DNA of 64,000 nt from Paracandidimonas soli (GTDB lineage: Bacteria; Pseudomonadota; Gammaproteobacteria; Burkholderiales; Burkholderiaceae_B). Positions within the stretch are counted from its first letter, which is position 1. Each line of letters begins with the position of its first letter. The DNA lies in assembly GCF_004342005.1 (NCBI RefSeq), contig NZ_SMBX01000005.1, positions 213,245-277,244 on the forward strand, read 5' to 3'. The notes beneath the pieces were generated by a model. That model was not told the DNA's origin and made no database searches. It saw nothing but the letters and a program-made list of their open reading frames with translations. This document shows positions 30,028 through 38,480 of this stretch, piece after piece. Made by a program: the position numbers and the translations under genes.

Positions 30028-30245
30028 CCACGCGCCCAAGCGCAAGCCTCGTCGTTCACGACGAGGTCAAGCGAGGCAGTGTTCATGTGGCGCCGCAGGC
30101 GCCCCCGTATTGTGGCGAGGAAGCTCCCGACTTCAGGCGGGAGTGACTCACCACGCGCTGGATGCGAATAGATGGCCGGCATGACCCGCTTCAGCGCAGC
30201 GGGCCTGTGCTCCTGGGGTTCGCCGCGCTGCGTGAACGTGGGCAT
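29964..30245 (-). pseudogene. Small minus-strand ORF whose 3' part is repeat copy B
   Basis: A minus-strand frame starts at 30245 behind an excellent ribosome site (AAGGAG, 6 nt spacing). About 30 codons (MPTFTQRGEPQEHRPAALKR...) precede the point where it enters the right end of repeat copy B. It then runs antisense through the whole repeat and the end of the DUF2218 gene before stopping. The strong start suggests a genuine small gene that lost its original 3' end when the repeat arrived, or one that ends in repeat-derived codons. The family of the first 30 residues is not recognised. Confidence 0.35.
30028..30152 (+). repeat. Stop-codon-associated three-hairpin repeat, copy B
   Basis: Begins directly after the DUF2218 TGA and ends in GGGAGTGACTCACC. 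Same three hairpins as copy A (the middle one, GGCGCC-GCA-GGCGCC, is at 30089-30103). The last eight bases of the right flank (CCACGCGC at 30151-30158) repeat the element's own first eight bases, as if a second unit began there. A forward frame TTG-ACC-ACG... stays open to the TGA in GTGACTCA. Confidence 0.85.
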
Positions 30246-30273
30246 GTGAGGCTCCTTTTAAGGTTAACAGGTC

Positions 30274-30489
30274 CTAGGTTTTGTCTGTGGGATCGGCATC
30301 CCGCCGGGGAGGCGCCGCGGCGCCCGCGCGCCGCTTCTCCCAGGCCGACAGCGCGGCACGGTATTCACGCAGTGCGTCGGCGTACAAGTCGTGCACGCAG
30401 GGATCGCACCCGCTTTCGCAGCATTCATTCGGCCCTGGAGGCTCCGGCGGTACCGGCCGAGGGCCGTCAGGCATATCGGTTTCTGCCAT
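30274..30489 (-). CDS. Small oxidoreductase-like domain protein
   Basis: 71 residues, cytosolic. It carries the short 'oxidoreductase-like, N-terminal' signature: PPEPPGPNECCESGCDPC, four cysteines in a CC-x3-C-x2-C pattern, followed by a helix (YADALREYRAALSAWEKR). Such peptides are thought to bind metal or an Fe-S cluster, but the function is unproven. GAGGAA precedes the ATG. It is divergent from the gene at 30633 and may share its Fur-box region. Confidence 0.75.
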   Translation of the reverse strand: MAETDMPDGPRPVPPEPPGPNECCESGCDPCVHDLYADALREYRAALSAWEKRRAGAAAPPRRDADPTDKT

Positions 30490-30537
30490 TGTTTCCTCGC
30501 AACATCAAAAACTTGCTTTTTCACGCTATCAATATAA

Positions 30538-30559
30538 AATAGGAATCGTTCTCATTATA
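30538..30559. promoter_or_regulatory. Probable Fur box
   Basis: The sequence AATAGGAATCGTTCTCATTA, with ATATTTT next, matches the ATCGTTCTCATT core typical of Fur boxes before fecI-type genes. A TATAAAAT stretch just upstream could be a -10 element. It lies between divergent genes at 30489 and 30633 and could give iron repression to either or both. Assignment is by eye only. Confidence 0.65.
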
Positions 30560-30632
30560 TTTTCCTATGGCGGCGCCATGCCGCCGGCAGTCGAAAGCGA
30601 ATCGCGCTTCCTGGATTTCGGAGCCTTCTGTC

Positions 30633-31106
30633 ATGCAATTCCTGTCGAGGTTGTTCCGTAGCGGACCACCGCCGCAACTGGCGCAGGCGCTGTTGCTGCA
30701 GCAGCGCGAAGGCATGCGCAGGCGCGAGATCGCCTCGCATTTCGGCGTTTCCGACGCGGCGGTCGGCAAGGGCGTCGAGCAAGCCATGCTGGGCTGCATC
30801 CGGCGCTGCCGCTACGATGATAGCCTGGTGCTGGATAAATGCTGCCCCGGAAATTGCCCCTACGCCAGGCAGCAGATCGACGACAGCCTCAGCCAGGCCA
30901 GCGCCTGGTTCGCCCGGCTGACACGGGACGATGCCAGTGAGCATGACCAGCAGCGCTGGCGCTCCTGGCTGGATCAGGCGGATATCCGGCGCAGGGCGTG
31001 GGCACGTGTCGAGATCGTCTGCATGCGCCTGCGCGCCATGAACCACGAGGACATCGCCGCGGAATTCGGCGCGGTTTTCAGCAAGCACGGCGCACAGGGG
31101 GCTTGA
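30633..31106 (+). CDS. Sigma-region-4-like HTH fused to a FecR N-terminal (DUF4880) domain
   Basis: 157 residues. The first half (REGMRRREIASHFGVSDAAVGKGVEQAMLGCIRRC as a helix-turn-helix) resembles the C-terminal region 4 of FecI-type ECF sigma factors. Between the two domains is CCPGNCP. The second half (ASAWFARLTRDD...RWRSWLDQADIRRRAWARVE) is the DUF4880 domain that begins FecR anti-sigma regulators. There is no sigma region 2, no membrane helix and no periplasmic FecR domain. It could be a decayed fecI-fecR pair joined by deletion, or a small HTH regulator in its own right. The Fur box upstream fits an iron-regulated origin. Confidence 0.65.
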   Translation: MQFLSRLFRSGPPPQLAQALLLQQREGMRRREIASHFGVSDAAVGKGVEQAMLGCIRRCRYDDSLVLDKCCPGNCPYARQQIDDSLSQASAWFARLTRDDASEHDQQRWRSWLDQADIRRRAWARVEIVCMRLRAMNHEDIAAEFGAVFSKHGAQGA

Positions 31107-31118
31107 GTCCGGCCCGGC

Positions 31119-31796
31119 TCAGGCGTTTGCCGGCAGGCCGAACTCGGAATAATGATCGAAGGCCAGCAGGCGCGGGAAGCGTGCTGCCGCTTGCGCTCCG
31201 TAGCCGGGCCGGTGCAGAGCGAAGCCCACCTGGCTGCGCTGCGCGCATTCCGCATCCGCCTGCGTATCGCCAAAGAAAACGGCCTCATCGCGCGACACTC
31301 CCATTCGTTCCAGCGTCCTGAGCAGAGGGACCGCCGACGGCTTGGGCTCCTCATAAGTATCGCAGCCCGTGATGGCCTGGAAACAATCGAGGACGTCCAG
31401 CAGTGCCAGGACTTCGCGTGCCGTGTTTTCCCGCTTGTTGGTGCAGATCGCCAGCTTCTGCCCTCTGTCGGCGCATGACCGCAGGAACTCTCGCGCGCCG
31501 GGATACAGTACCGACGTGGCATGGCCGAACCGCGCGTAATGATCGTAGAACAGCGCGCGCGTGGCCTGCATGTCTTCGGGCGGCGGATGTCCCAGGTCGC
31601 GGAAGACATCGCCGATGATGGTGTCGGCAGTGCTGTGCAGGTTGGGCATGATGTAGCCCTGCGGCAGGGGCGGGAGCCCCAGGGCCGTCATTGTCATGCT
31701 CATGGCGGTCGTGATGTCTGCGGCGCTGTCGACCAGCGTGCCGTCAAGATCGAAGACGAGGGAAGCGAAACGGGAAATACTGTGTGCCTTTGACAT
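31119..31796 (-). CDS. HAD-family phosphatase, phosphoglycolate-phosphatase-like
   Basis: 225 residues. HAD motif I FDLDGTLVDSAADI near residue 14 (nucleophile Asp). Motif II is probably ICTNKRENTAREVL, and motif IV GDTQADAECA near residue 173. It belongs to the Gph branch, which removes phosphate from 2-phosphoglycolate or similar small phosphates. The start is uncertain: ATG 31796 (MSKAHSIS) or 31829, neither with a clear ribosome site. Convergent with the gene at 30633, 12 nt apart. Confidence 0.85.
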   Translation of the reverse strand: MSKAHSISRFASLVFDLDGTLVDSAADITTAMSMTMTALGLPPLPQGYIMPNLHSTADTIIGDVFRDLGHPPPEDMQATRALFYDHYARFGHATSVLYPGAREFLRSCADRGQKLAICTNKRENTAREVLALLDVLDCFQAITGCDTYEEPKPSAVPLLRTLERMGVSRDEAVFFGDTQADAECAQRSQVGFALHRPGYGAQAAARFPRLLAFDHYSEFGLPANA

Positions 31797-32095
31797 GAGG
31801 AAGAGGGGATGCAAGGATGAGTCCGGCATTATCGCCCGGGAACGTGACAGCGGGGTTGCGGCGCGAACGATTGGCCGCCCGGTTTTCCATCCACTCCGTA
31901 TTTGCCCTGATCTTTACCGGACAGGCCCGCATTTGCCTCGATCTTTGACCTTACTTTGCTATGTGGAATTTATCGTTTGCTGTTATGCTTCCCTCCGCAG
32001 ATGTCTGATGCGCCCGACCGGGGCGCCTCAAGCATGTATGACGTGGGTTCTGCGCCGACCGCGCAAGCCCCCACATAATCTTCGGAGATAAAAAC

Positions 32096-33085
32096 ATGTC
32101 GATTATTCGAAAGAACTTTGCTGTACTGACGATGGCTGCAGGTATTGCGACTGCATTGGGCACGACAGCCGCGCAGGCTGCCGACTATCCCAGCCAGCCC
32201 ATCCGCGTGATCGTGCCGTTTGCGCCGGGCGGCTCCACTGACATCGTGGCCCGCATCGTCACGCAGCGCATGGCGCAGGAACTGGGCCAGACCCTGGTCG
32301 TGGAAAACAAGGGCGGCGCAGGCGGGGCCATCGGTGCGGCCGAAGCAGCGCGCGCCAAGCCGGACGGCTACACCCTGTCGATCGCCACAGTATCCACCAT
32401 GGCGGTCAACTCGGCCTGCCGACCCAACGATCTGCCATACGATCCGCTGAAGGATTTCGTCCCGGTCACCAACTTCGCCAACGTTCCCAACGTCATCGAA
32501 GCCAATCCCAAGTTCCCCGCCAAGAACTTCAAGGAACTGGTCCAGATATTGAAGGACAATCCGGGCAAGTACTCGCATGGCAGCTCGGGCACCTGCTCGA
32601 TTCTTCACTTGTTCGGCGAAGCCTTCAAGCTGTCGACAGGCACCGATGCCATTCACGTACCGTACAAGGGCTCGGGTCCCGCAGTCACTGATGCGGTGGG
32701 CGGCCAGATCGACCTGATGTTCGACAACCTGCCTTCTTCCATGGCTCAGATCCAGGCGGGCAATCTGCGCGCGCTGGCCATCGCATGGCCCGAGCGCCTG
32801 GCTGCGCTGCCGGACGTCCCCACGCTGGCGGAAGAGGGCTATCCCGAGCTGAACCAGCCCGCATGGTACGGCCTGCTGGCTCCCAAGGGCACGCCTGACG
32901 AAATCGTGAAGAAGCTGCGCGACGCCGCCGTGGTGGCGCTGAAGGATCCCGCCGTCATCGAAACGCTGGAGAAGCAGGGCGCGGCTCCTTCGGGCAACAC
33001 GCCGGAAGAGTTTGCCAAGGAAATCAAGGAGCAGTACGACTGGGCCAAGGACATCGTGGCCAAGCGCAAGATCACGCTGAACTGA
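32096..33085 (+). CDS. Bug family (TctC-type) tripartite tricarboxylate receptor
   Basis: 329-residue periplasmic substrate-binding protein. Signal peptide cleaved after AAQA (about residue 29). The family signatures are YPSQPIRVIVPFAPGGSTDI near the mature N-terminus, VENKGGAGGAIGA near residue 70, and YGLLAPKGTP near residue 258. Family members bind carboxylates or amides; the ligand here is unknown. GGAG lies upstream of the ATG. No TctAB membrane partners are nearby, as is usual for the expanded Bug sets of Alcaligenaceae. Monocistronic, followed by a hairpin. Confidence 0.93.
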   Translation: MSIIRKNFAVLTMAAGIATALGTTAAQAADYPSQPIRVIVPFAPGGSTDIVARIVTQRMAQELGQTLVVENKGGAGGAIGAAEAARAKPDGYTLSIATVSTMAVNSACRPNDLPYDPLKDFVPVTNFANVPNVIEANPKFPAKNFKELVQILKDNPGKYSHGSSGTCSILHLFGEAFKLSTGTDAIHVPYKGSGPAVTDAVGGQIDLMFDNLPSSMAQIQAGNLRALAIAWPERLAALPDVPTLAEEGYPELNQPAWYGLLAPKGTPDEIVKKLRDAAVVALKDPAVIETLEKQGAAPSGNTPEEFAKEIKEQYDWAKDIVAKRKITLN

Positions 33086-33150
33086 TCGGATGAAGCGCGG
33101 AGCCGTCGTTGGACGGTACCGCGCCTTCCTCGCGCAATCGTATTCATCGA

Positions 33151-33183
33151 CGCCCCGGCCGGAGTCCGCCTCCGCCCGGGGCG
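33151..33183 (+). terminator. Terminator-like hairpin after the Bug gene
   Basis: CGCCCCGGCCGGAG pairs with CTCCGCCCGGGGCG through one mismatch and a short TCCGC loop, followed by CTGTCTTG. The T-tract is weak. It separates the Bug gene from the convergent flavoprotein gene. Confidence 0.5.
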
Positions 33184-33213
33184 CTGTCTTGTGCGGGGCG
33201 CGGCTCGCCCTGG

Positions 33214-36200
33214 CTATGCGTGTTGCTGTGCGCCGGCGCGCATCCGCTCCAGCAGTACCTGCAGTGGATGCCGCAGTGTGCGCTCCGACAGTCGCTTGAC
33301 TTGGCTGCGGCAGGAATAGCCGGTGGCGAGGGCCTCGTCCTGTTCTTCCAGGGTTTCCACGTGCGCCTGCCAGGACTGGGAGTAGATGGTTCTCGAGGTT
33401 TCCAGATTGCGGGCCTCGTGGCCGTATGTGCCGGACATGCCGCAACAGCCCGTGGCCTGCACGCGCAGGCGCAGCCCGCAGCGCGCGAACACCCCTTCCC
33501 ATTGCTTCGAGCTGTCCGGCGCATTGGTCTTTTCGGTGCAATGCGCAAGCAGGCGATACGAGGGAGAGTCCGCAGCCGGCTGGCTGCCTTCCGGCAATGC
33601 CTGCAGCAGCCACTCGTGCGGCATCATGACCTGGGGAACCTGGCCGGCCCCGGAGACCTTGAGATACTCCTGGCGGTAGGTCAGCGTCATGGCGGGATCC
33701 ACGCCGACCAGGGGAATGCCTGCGCCGGCCAGACGGCGCAGCTGCGCCGCATTGCGGACGGCCGCCTTTTCGAAGGCGCGCATGAAGCCTTGCACGTGCA
33801 GCGGTTTGCCGTTCGGCAGCAGAGGCGCCATCCAGACCTGGAAGCCCAGGCGCGCCGCCAGCTCGATGAAGTCGGCCAGCAGCCCGGTTTCGAAGTAACG
33901 GGTAAAGCTGTCCTGCACAAGGACGATGCTGCGGGCTTTCTGCTCCGGCGACAGGCTTGCCAGGGCTTCGGCGGTGGCTGGGCGCACTCGCCATGCCTTC
34001 AGTGCGGGCGATAGGTCGGTCCGGTCTATCAGAGGGCTGTCGACCAGGCCGACGCGCGTCTGCAGCAGCTTGCGCACCCAGGGCTGATCCATGATGCCGT
34101 TGTAGAGGGCGGGCGCCTTGGCGAACCAGGGAATCGTGAACTCCAGCGAACCTATCATGTAGTCGCGCAGGGGCCGCAGATAGCGCTGGTGGTAAAGCTG
34201 CAGGAAGCGCGAGCGGAATTCCGGCACGTTGACCTTGACGGGGCATTGTCCCGCACAGGACTTGCAGGCCAGGCAGCCCGCCATGGCGTCATAGACCTCA
34301 TGGGAAAAATCGGGATCCCCGCGCCGTGCGGCGCGGGAATTCTTCCAGCGCTGCCACAGCGATTTGCTGAACGGCGTGTACTGCCCGGCAGCCTGCAATA
34401 CGTCCACGCCGGCCTGGCCCTGCAGGCGCAGCCACTCGCGCATCAGCGAGGCGCGCCCCTTGGGCGAGTGGATGCGCTGACGCGTCGCCTTCCAGGAAGG
34501 ACACATGGCGTCGTCGGGATCGAAGTTGTAGCAGGCGCCGTTGCCGTTGCAGTGCATGGCGGCGCCGTAGCTTTGCCAGACACGCTCGTCGATCTGGCGA
34601 TCATGCTCGCCGCGCGTGGGGACTTCGTCGATCCTGAGCAGCGCCGCCCGGCTGTTTTCCGGCGTGGCGATCTTGCCCGGATTGAACTGATTGTGCGGAT
34701 CGAATGCGGCCTTCAACTGCTGCAGGAAGGGATACAGCTCGCCGAAGAACTTTGGCGAATATTCCGAGCGCACGCCTTTGCCGTGCTCGCCCCAGAGCAG
34801 GCCGCCGTACTTGTGCGTCAGCCCGGCCACGCCGTCGCTGATGGTGCGTATCAGGGCGGCCTGGGAGGGGTCTTTCATGTCCAGCGCGGGCCGCACGTGC
34901 AGCACGCCCGCATCCACGTGGCCGAACATGCCGTATTGCAACTGGTGGGAGTCGAGCAATGCGCGGAACTCGGCGATGAAGTCCGCCAAGTGCTCGGGCG
35001 GAACGGCGGTGTCTTCGACGAACGGCAGCGGGCGGGCCTCGCCTTCCACATTGCCCAGCAGGCCGACGGCGCGCTTGCGCATGTTGTATACGTTCTTGAC
35101 CGCTGCCGAGCCCATGGCCAGCGTGTGGCCCAGGCGTTCCACCGTCGTATCCCGCTGCAAATGCTCGATGAAGCCGGCGACCTTGGCGTCGACCTCGTCC
35201 TTGTCGTCGCCGCTGAACTCGACCAGGTTGATGCCCAGTGTCTGGCGCGACGGGTCGCTGGGAAAGTATTCCGATACGCTGCTCCAGACAAAGTCGTTCA
35301 TGGCCAGCAGCAGCACCCTGGAGTCCACGGTCTCGATCGACAGCGGCTGATGCGCGACCAGCGCGCGCGCGTCGCGCAGCGCGTCCATGAAGGCCGCATA
35401 GCGCACGTTGACGAGCACCGAGTACTTCGGGATGGGCAGCACGTTGAGCCTGGCTTCGGCGACGAAGCCCAGCGAGCCTTCGGAGCCGCACAGCACGCTG
35501 TTCAGGTTGAAGCGGCCATCGGGTTCGCGCAGATGGGCGAGGTCGTAGCCCGTCAGGCAGCGGTTCAGCTTGGGAAACTTGGCGTCGATCAGGGCGGCCT
35601 GTTCGTCGATGATGCGCCGCGCCGTACGATGAACCTTGCCGATGCGGTCCTGGCGGGCACAGGCCTGTTCCAGCTCGTCTTCCGTCAGAGTACGAGATTG
35701 CAGGCGTTCGCCGCCTGGCAGGATGAAATCCAGCTCCAGCACGTGGTCGCGGGTCTTGCCATAGGTACAGCTGCCCTGGCCGCTGGCGTCGGTATTGATC
35801 ATGCCGCCGATCGTGGCGCGATTGGATGTGGACAGCTCGGGCGCGAAGAACAGGCCGTGCGGTTTCAGCGCGGCGTTGAGCTGGTCCTTGACCACGCCCG
35901 CCTGCACGCGCACCCAGCGTTCTTCGGCATTGATTTCCAGGATGCGGTTCATGTGCCGCGAGAGATCCACGGAGATGCCGTCGGTCAGCGATTGCCCGTT
36001 GGTGCCGGTGCCGCCGCCGCGCGGCGCCAGCACGACGTCGCGGTATTCGGCTCGGGACAACAGGGCCGCCAGTATCTGGAGGTCCTCGGCGTGCGTGGGG
36101 TATACGACGGCCTGGGGCTGGCGTTGGTAGATGGAGTTGTCGGTGGCGATGACGGTGCGGTTGGCGTGATCCGTACAGACTTCGCCCTTGAAGCCCGCGG

Positions 36201-36294
36201 CCTTCGCGGCATCGAGAAATGCGCGGTATGACTGCGCCAGGGGGCTGGCGGCATCCGGAAGAGGGACGATCTGCGTGGGTTTACGATGGCTCAT
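33214..36294 (-). CDS. FAD-linked oxidase / Fe-S protein, YdiJ-like D-2-hydroxyacid dehydrogenase
   Basis: 1026 residues. The N-terminal half is a FAD-binding type 4 / D-lactate-dehydrogenase-like domain: the flavin loop PRGGGTGTNG at 91-100 and GGMINTDASGQGS near residue 165. The middle carries cysteines (CNGNGACYNFDPDDAMC near residue 580), a cluster motif CLACKSCAGQCP near residue 675, and the C-terminal part has the paired-cysteine motif ATGCCGMSGTYGH near residue 945. This is the size and order of E. coli YdiJ, a D-2-hydroxyglutarate dehydrogenase. Divergent from a LysR gene that may control it. Confidence 0.88.
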   Translation of the reverse strand: MSHRKPTQIVPLPDAASPLAQSYRAFLDAAKAAGFKGEVCTDHANRTVIATDNSIYQRQPQAVVYPTHAEDLQILAALLSRAEYRDVVLAPRGGGTGTNGQSLTDGISVDLSRHMNRILEINAEERWVRVQAGVVKDQLNAALKPHGLFFAPELSTSNRATIGGMINTDASGQGSCTYGKTRDHVLELDFILPGGERLQSRTLTEDELEQACARQDRIGKVHRTARRIIDEQAALIDAKFPKLNRCLTGYDLAHLREPDGRFNLNSVLCGSEGSLGFVAEARLNVLPIPKYSVLVNVRYAAFMDALRDARALVAHQPLSIETVDSRVLLLAMNDFVWSSVSEYFPSDPSRQTLGINLVEFSGDDKDEVDAKVAGFIEHLQRDTTVERLGHTLAMGSAAVKNVYNMRKRAVGLLGNVEGEARPLPFVEDTAVPPEHLADFIAEFRALLDSHQLQYGMFGHVDAGVLHVRPALDMKDPSQAALIRTISDGVAGLTHKYGGLLWGEHGKGVRSEYSPKFFGELYPFLQQLKAAFDPHNQFNPGKIATPENSRAALLRIDEVPTRGEHDRQIDERVWQSYGAAMHCNGNGACYNFDPDDAMCPSWKATRQRIHSPKGRASLMREWLRLQGQAGVDVLQAAGQYTPFSKSLWQRWKNSRAARRGDPDFSHEVYDAMAGCLACKSCAGQCPVKVNVPEFRSRFLQLYHQRYLRPLRDYMIGSLEFTIPWFAKAPALYNGIMDQPWVRKLLQTRVGLVDSPLIDRTDLSPALKAWRVRPATAEALASLSPEQKARSIVLVQDSFTRYFETGLLADFIELAARLGFQVWMAPLLPNGKPLHVQGFMRAFEKAAVRNAAQLRRLAGAGIPLVGVDPAMTLTYRQEYLKVSGAGQVPQVMMPHEWLLQALPEGSQPAADSPSYRLLAHCTEKTNAPDSSKQWEGVFARCGLRLRVQATGCCGMSGTYGHEARNLETSRTIYSQSWQAHVETLEEQDEALATGYSCRSQVKRLSERTLRHPLQVLLERMRAGAQQHA

Positions 36295-36426
36295 GAGTCA
36301 GGACTTCGCTGCCGAATCTTGTGTTTCCTGCATGATTTGTGTTGCAGGCATGGATTGGCTCAAGTATCTTCCAGTAAGCGCTGATTGACAAACGGAATTT
36401 TCTACCGGGAATGTTGCATAAAACTC

Positions 36427-37308
36427 ATGAATTATAGGCGTTTGACTCCTTCCATGTCCCTGCTGCTGATTTTCGAGTCGGCCGCCCGGCACGAGAGCTA
36501 TGCCCGTGCGGCGGACGAGCTGTCGCTGAGCCAGAGCGCCATCAGCCGCCAGGTCCAGACGCTGGAGACACAACTGGGAATCCGTCTGTTCAGCAGGGAA
36601 GGGCGTTCGGTCAGGCTGACCGATGCGGGGAGGCGTTACTTCGACGATCTGAGCGATGCGCTCGGCATGATCCGCAGCGCGACGCTGCAGGCCATGTCGC
36701 ATCAGTCCGGCATCGGCGCGCTGCGGCTGGCCATTCTCCCGACGTTCGGGGCCAAGTGGCTGTTGCCGCGCCTGAATGATTTCTATGCGGCGTACCCGGG
36801 CGTGACGATACATATCCATTCCCGTATCGGCGACATCGATTTCAATGCCGGCGATATCGATGCCGCCATTACGGTGGGGTTCGGCGAGTGGCCGGGCCTG
36901 GTCGCGCACCGCCTGCACCACGAGTCGCTGGTCGCCGTCGTGCGCAGGGAGGCGGTTCGCGACGGGCATGCGCCGACACTGGAGTGGATGCAGGAGCAGC
37001 CCTTGCTGACGGTCGCCAGCAATCCGCAGGCCTGGGCGCAGTGGTTTTCGCATCACCGGCTGGATCACAGGCAAATGCGGATAGGACCCAGTTTCGAGCT
37101 GACATCGCATCTGATCCTGGCGGTCAGGGCGGGCATCGGCGTCGGGCTGGTGCCCAGGATGCTGGTGGAGGATGAGCTGCTGCGGGGCGAGCTGGCGGCG
37201 GCAGGCGAGACGATTGCCAGTCAGCGAAGCTACTGCCTGGTGTACCCGCCCAGGAACGAGACCTTGCCTTCGCTGGCGGCCTTCAGGGGGTGGCTGCTGG
37301 GAAAGTGA
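36427..37308 (+). CDS. LysR-family transcriptional regulator (GcvA-like)
   Basis: 293 residues. N-terminal winged helix: RRLTPSMSLLLIFESAARH, ARAADELSLSQSAISRQVQ and LGIRLFSREGRSVRLTDAG. The C-terminal effector domain begins near residue 95 (LRLAILPTFGAKWLLPRL), typical of the GcvA-like subgroup. The start at 36427 (MNYRRLTPSM) fits the family; ORFs from 36385 add unlikely residues. It shares a 132-bp intergenic region with the divergent YdiJ-like gene, the normal arrangement for a LysR regulator and its target. It converges on a Bug gene. Confidence 0.92.
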   Translation: MNYRRLTPSMSLLLIFESAARHESYARAADELSLSQSAISRQVQTLETQLGIRLFSREGRSVRLTDAGRRYFDDLSDALGMIRSATLQAMSHQSGIGALRLAILPTFGAKWLLPRLNDFYAAYPGVTIHIHSRIGDIDFNAGDIDAAITVGFGEWPGLVAHRLHHESLVAVVRREAVRDGHAPTLEWMQEQPLLTVASNPQAWAQWFSHHRLDHRQMRIGPSFELTSHLILAVRAGIGVGLVPRMLVEDELLRGELAAAGETIASQRSYCLVYPPRNETLPSLAAFRGWLLGK

Positions 37309-37370
37309 CGCGTAGCCGACGGCGCCGGGCTGCCGGCCATGCTGTTGATCTGCTCATGCCCGGAGCCGGA

Positions 37371-38381
37371 TCAGTCCAATTGCAGGTTGAGCGTCTTCAG
37401 GACTTTCCCCCATTTCCCCGATTCCTCCTCCACGTACGCCGCGAGTTCCTCCGGAGTGCTCACGGCTGGCTCGGCGCCCATGGCCAGCAGGCGCTGGCGA
37501 ATGTCTTCCTGCCGCAGAATATGCGAAATCCTTTCGTTCAACTGGCGGATGATGGGTTCTGGAGTTCCGGCCGGGGCGAACATGCCGTACCAGGCGCTGG
37601 CGGCATATCCGGGCACGCCGGACTCGGCGATCGTGGGAACGTCGGGCAAGGCCTGGGAGCGTTCGGGGTTGGCCACCGCGATGGCCCGTAGCTTGCCCTC
37701 CTTGACATAGGGAAGGGCGGTGGCCATGTCGAAAGTGAAGGCGATGCGGCCCGCCAGCAGATCGGGAATGGCGGGGGCGAGTCCCTTGTACGGAACGTGC
37801 TGGATGTCGACGCCGGCCATGGACTTGAGCAATTCTCCGGCCAGATGCTGCGAGGCGCCCATGCCGCCGGAACCATAGCTCAATTCCCCCGGATGCTGCT
37901 TGGCGTAATCGATCAGTTCCTGGGTCGAGTGGATGGGCAGGTCCGGATTCATGACGAGCAGCAGCGTACCTGTGGCGGCGAGCGTGATCGGCGCGAAGTC
38001 CTTTTTCGGATCGTAAGGCATGTTCCGGTAGAGGAACGGGTTGCTGGCGTTGGTGCCGATGGAGCCCATCAGCAGCGTGTAGCCGTCGGGCTTGCTGCGA
38101 GCGACGTCGGCGGCGCCGATGTTGCCGCCCGCGCCGGTCTTGTTCTCGACGATGACTTGCCAGCCGGCATCCTGCGACAGGCGATCGGCGATCAGCCGCG
38201 CCAGGATGTCGGTCAGGCCGCCGGCGCCGAAGGGCACCACGATGCGGATGGGGCGCTCCGGGTATTCTGCGGCTTGCGCCGGACTGCCGAAGGCGGCCAT
38301 GCCGGGCAGGAGAGCGAACAGGAATGCCGACAGCCCGAAAATGCGTGTCAATGCGCTGGGCCTGGATTGTGCTTTGATCAT
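37371..38381 (-). CDS. Bug family (TctC-type) tripartite tricarboxylate receptor
   Basis: 336 residues. Signal peptide ends PAQA-AEYPERPI (about residue 38). Signatures: YPERPIRIVVPFGAGGLTDI, VENKTGAGGNIGAADVARS and the C-terminal WYGMFAPAGTPEPI. GAGGG lies 8 nt before the ATG. It lies 99 nt downstream of the flavoprotein at 38481 on the same strand, so binding protein and enzyme may handle the same compound: the receptor captures it and the flavoprotein oxidises or reduces it. No membrane components are adjacent. Confidence 0.93.
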   Translation of the reverse strand: MIKAQSRPSALTRIFGLSAFLFALLPGMAAFGSPAQAAEYPERPIRIVVPFGAGGLTDILARLIADRLSQDAGWQVIVENKTGAGGNIGAADVARSKPDGYTLLMGSIGTNASNPFLYRNMPYDPKKDFAPITLAATGTLLLVMNPDLPIHSTQELIDYAKQHPGELSYGSGGMGASQHLAGELLKSMAGVDIQHVPYKGLAPAIPDLLAGRIAFTFDMATALPYVKEGKLRAIAVANPERSQALPDVPTIAESGVPGYAASAWYGMFAPAGTPEPIIRQLNERISHILRQEDIRQRLLAMGAEPAVSTPEELAAYVEEESGKWGKVLKTLNLQLD

Positions 38382-38480
38382 GGCTTGACCCTCTCTGTGG
38401 TTTGATGATGTGATGCGTGGACCGCGGTCCGTCCCGAAGGTTGCTGGTTCCGGGGAGCTTCGCAGCCTGTCTCCCTTGGT

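Noticed and set aside
30151..30158. CCACGCGC at both ends of repeat copy B as a target-site duplication
   Set aside because: The same eight bases begin every copy of the repeat, so they belong to the element and are not duplicated host sequence.
34189..36231. 680-codon plus-strand frame opposite the YdiJ-like gene
   Set aside because: Shadow of a 1026-residue gene with all flavin and Fe-S motifs; the frame has no recognisable domain.
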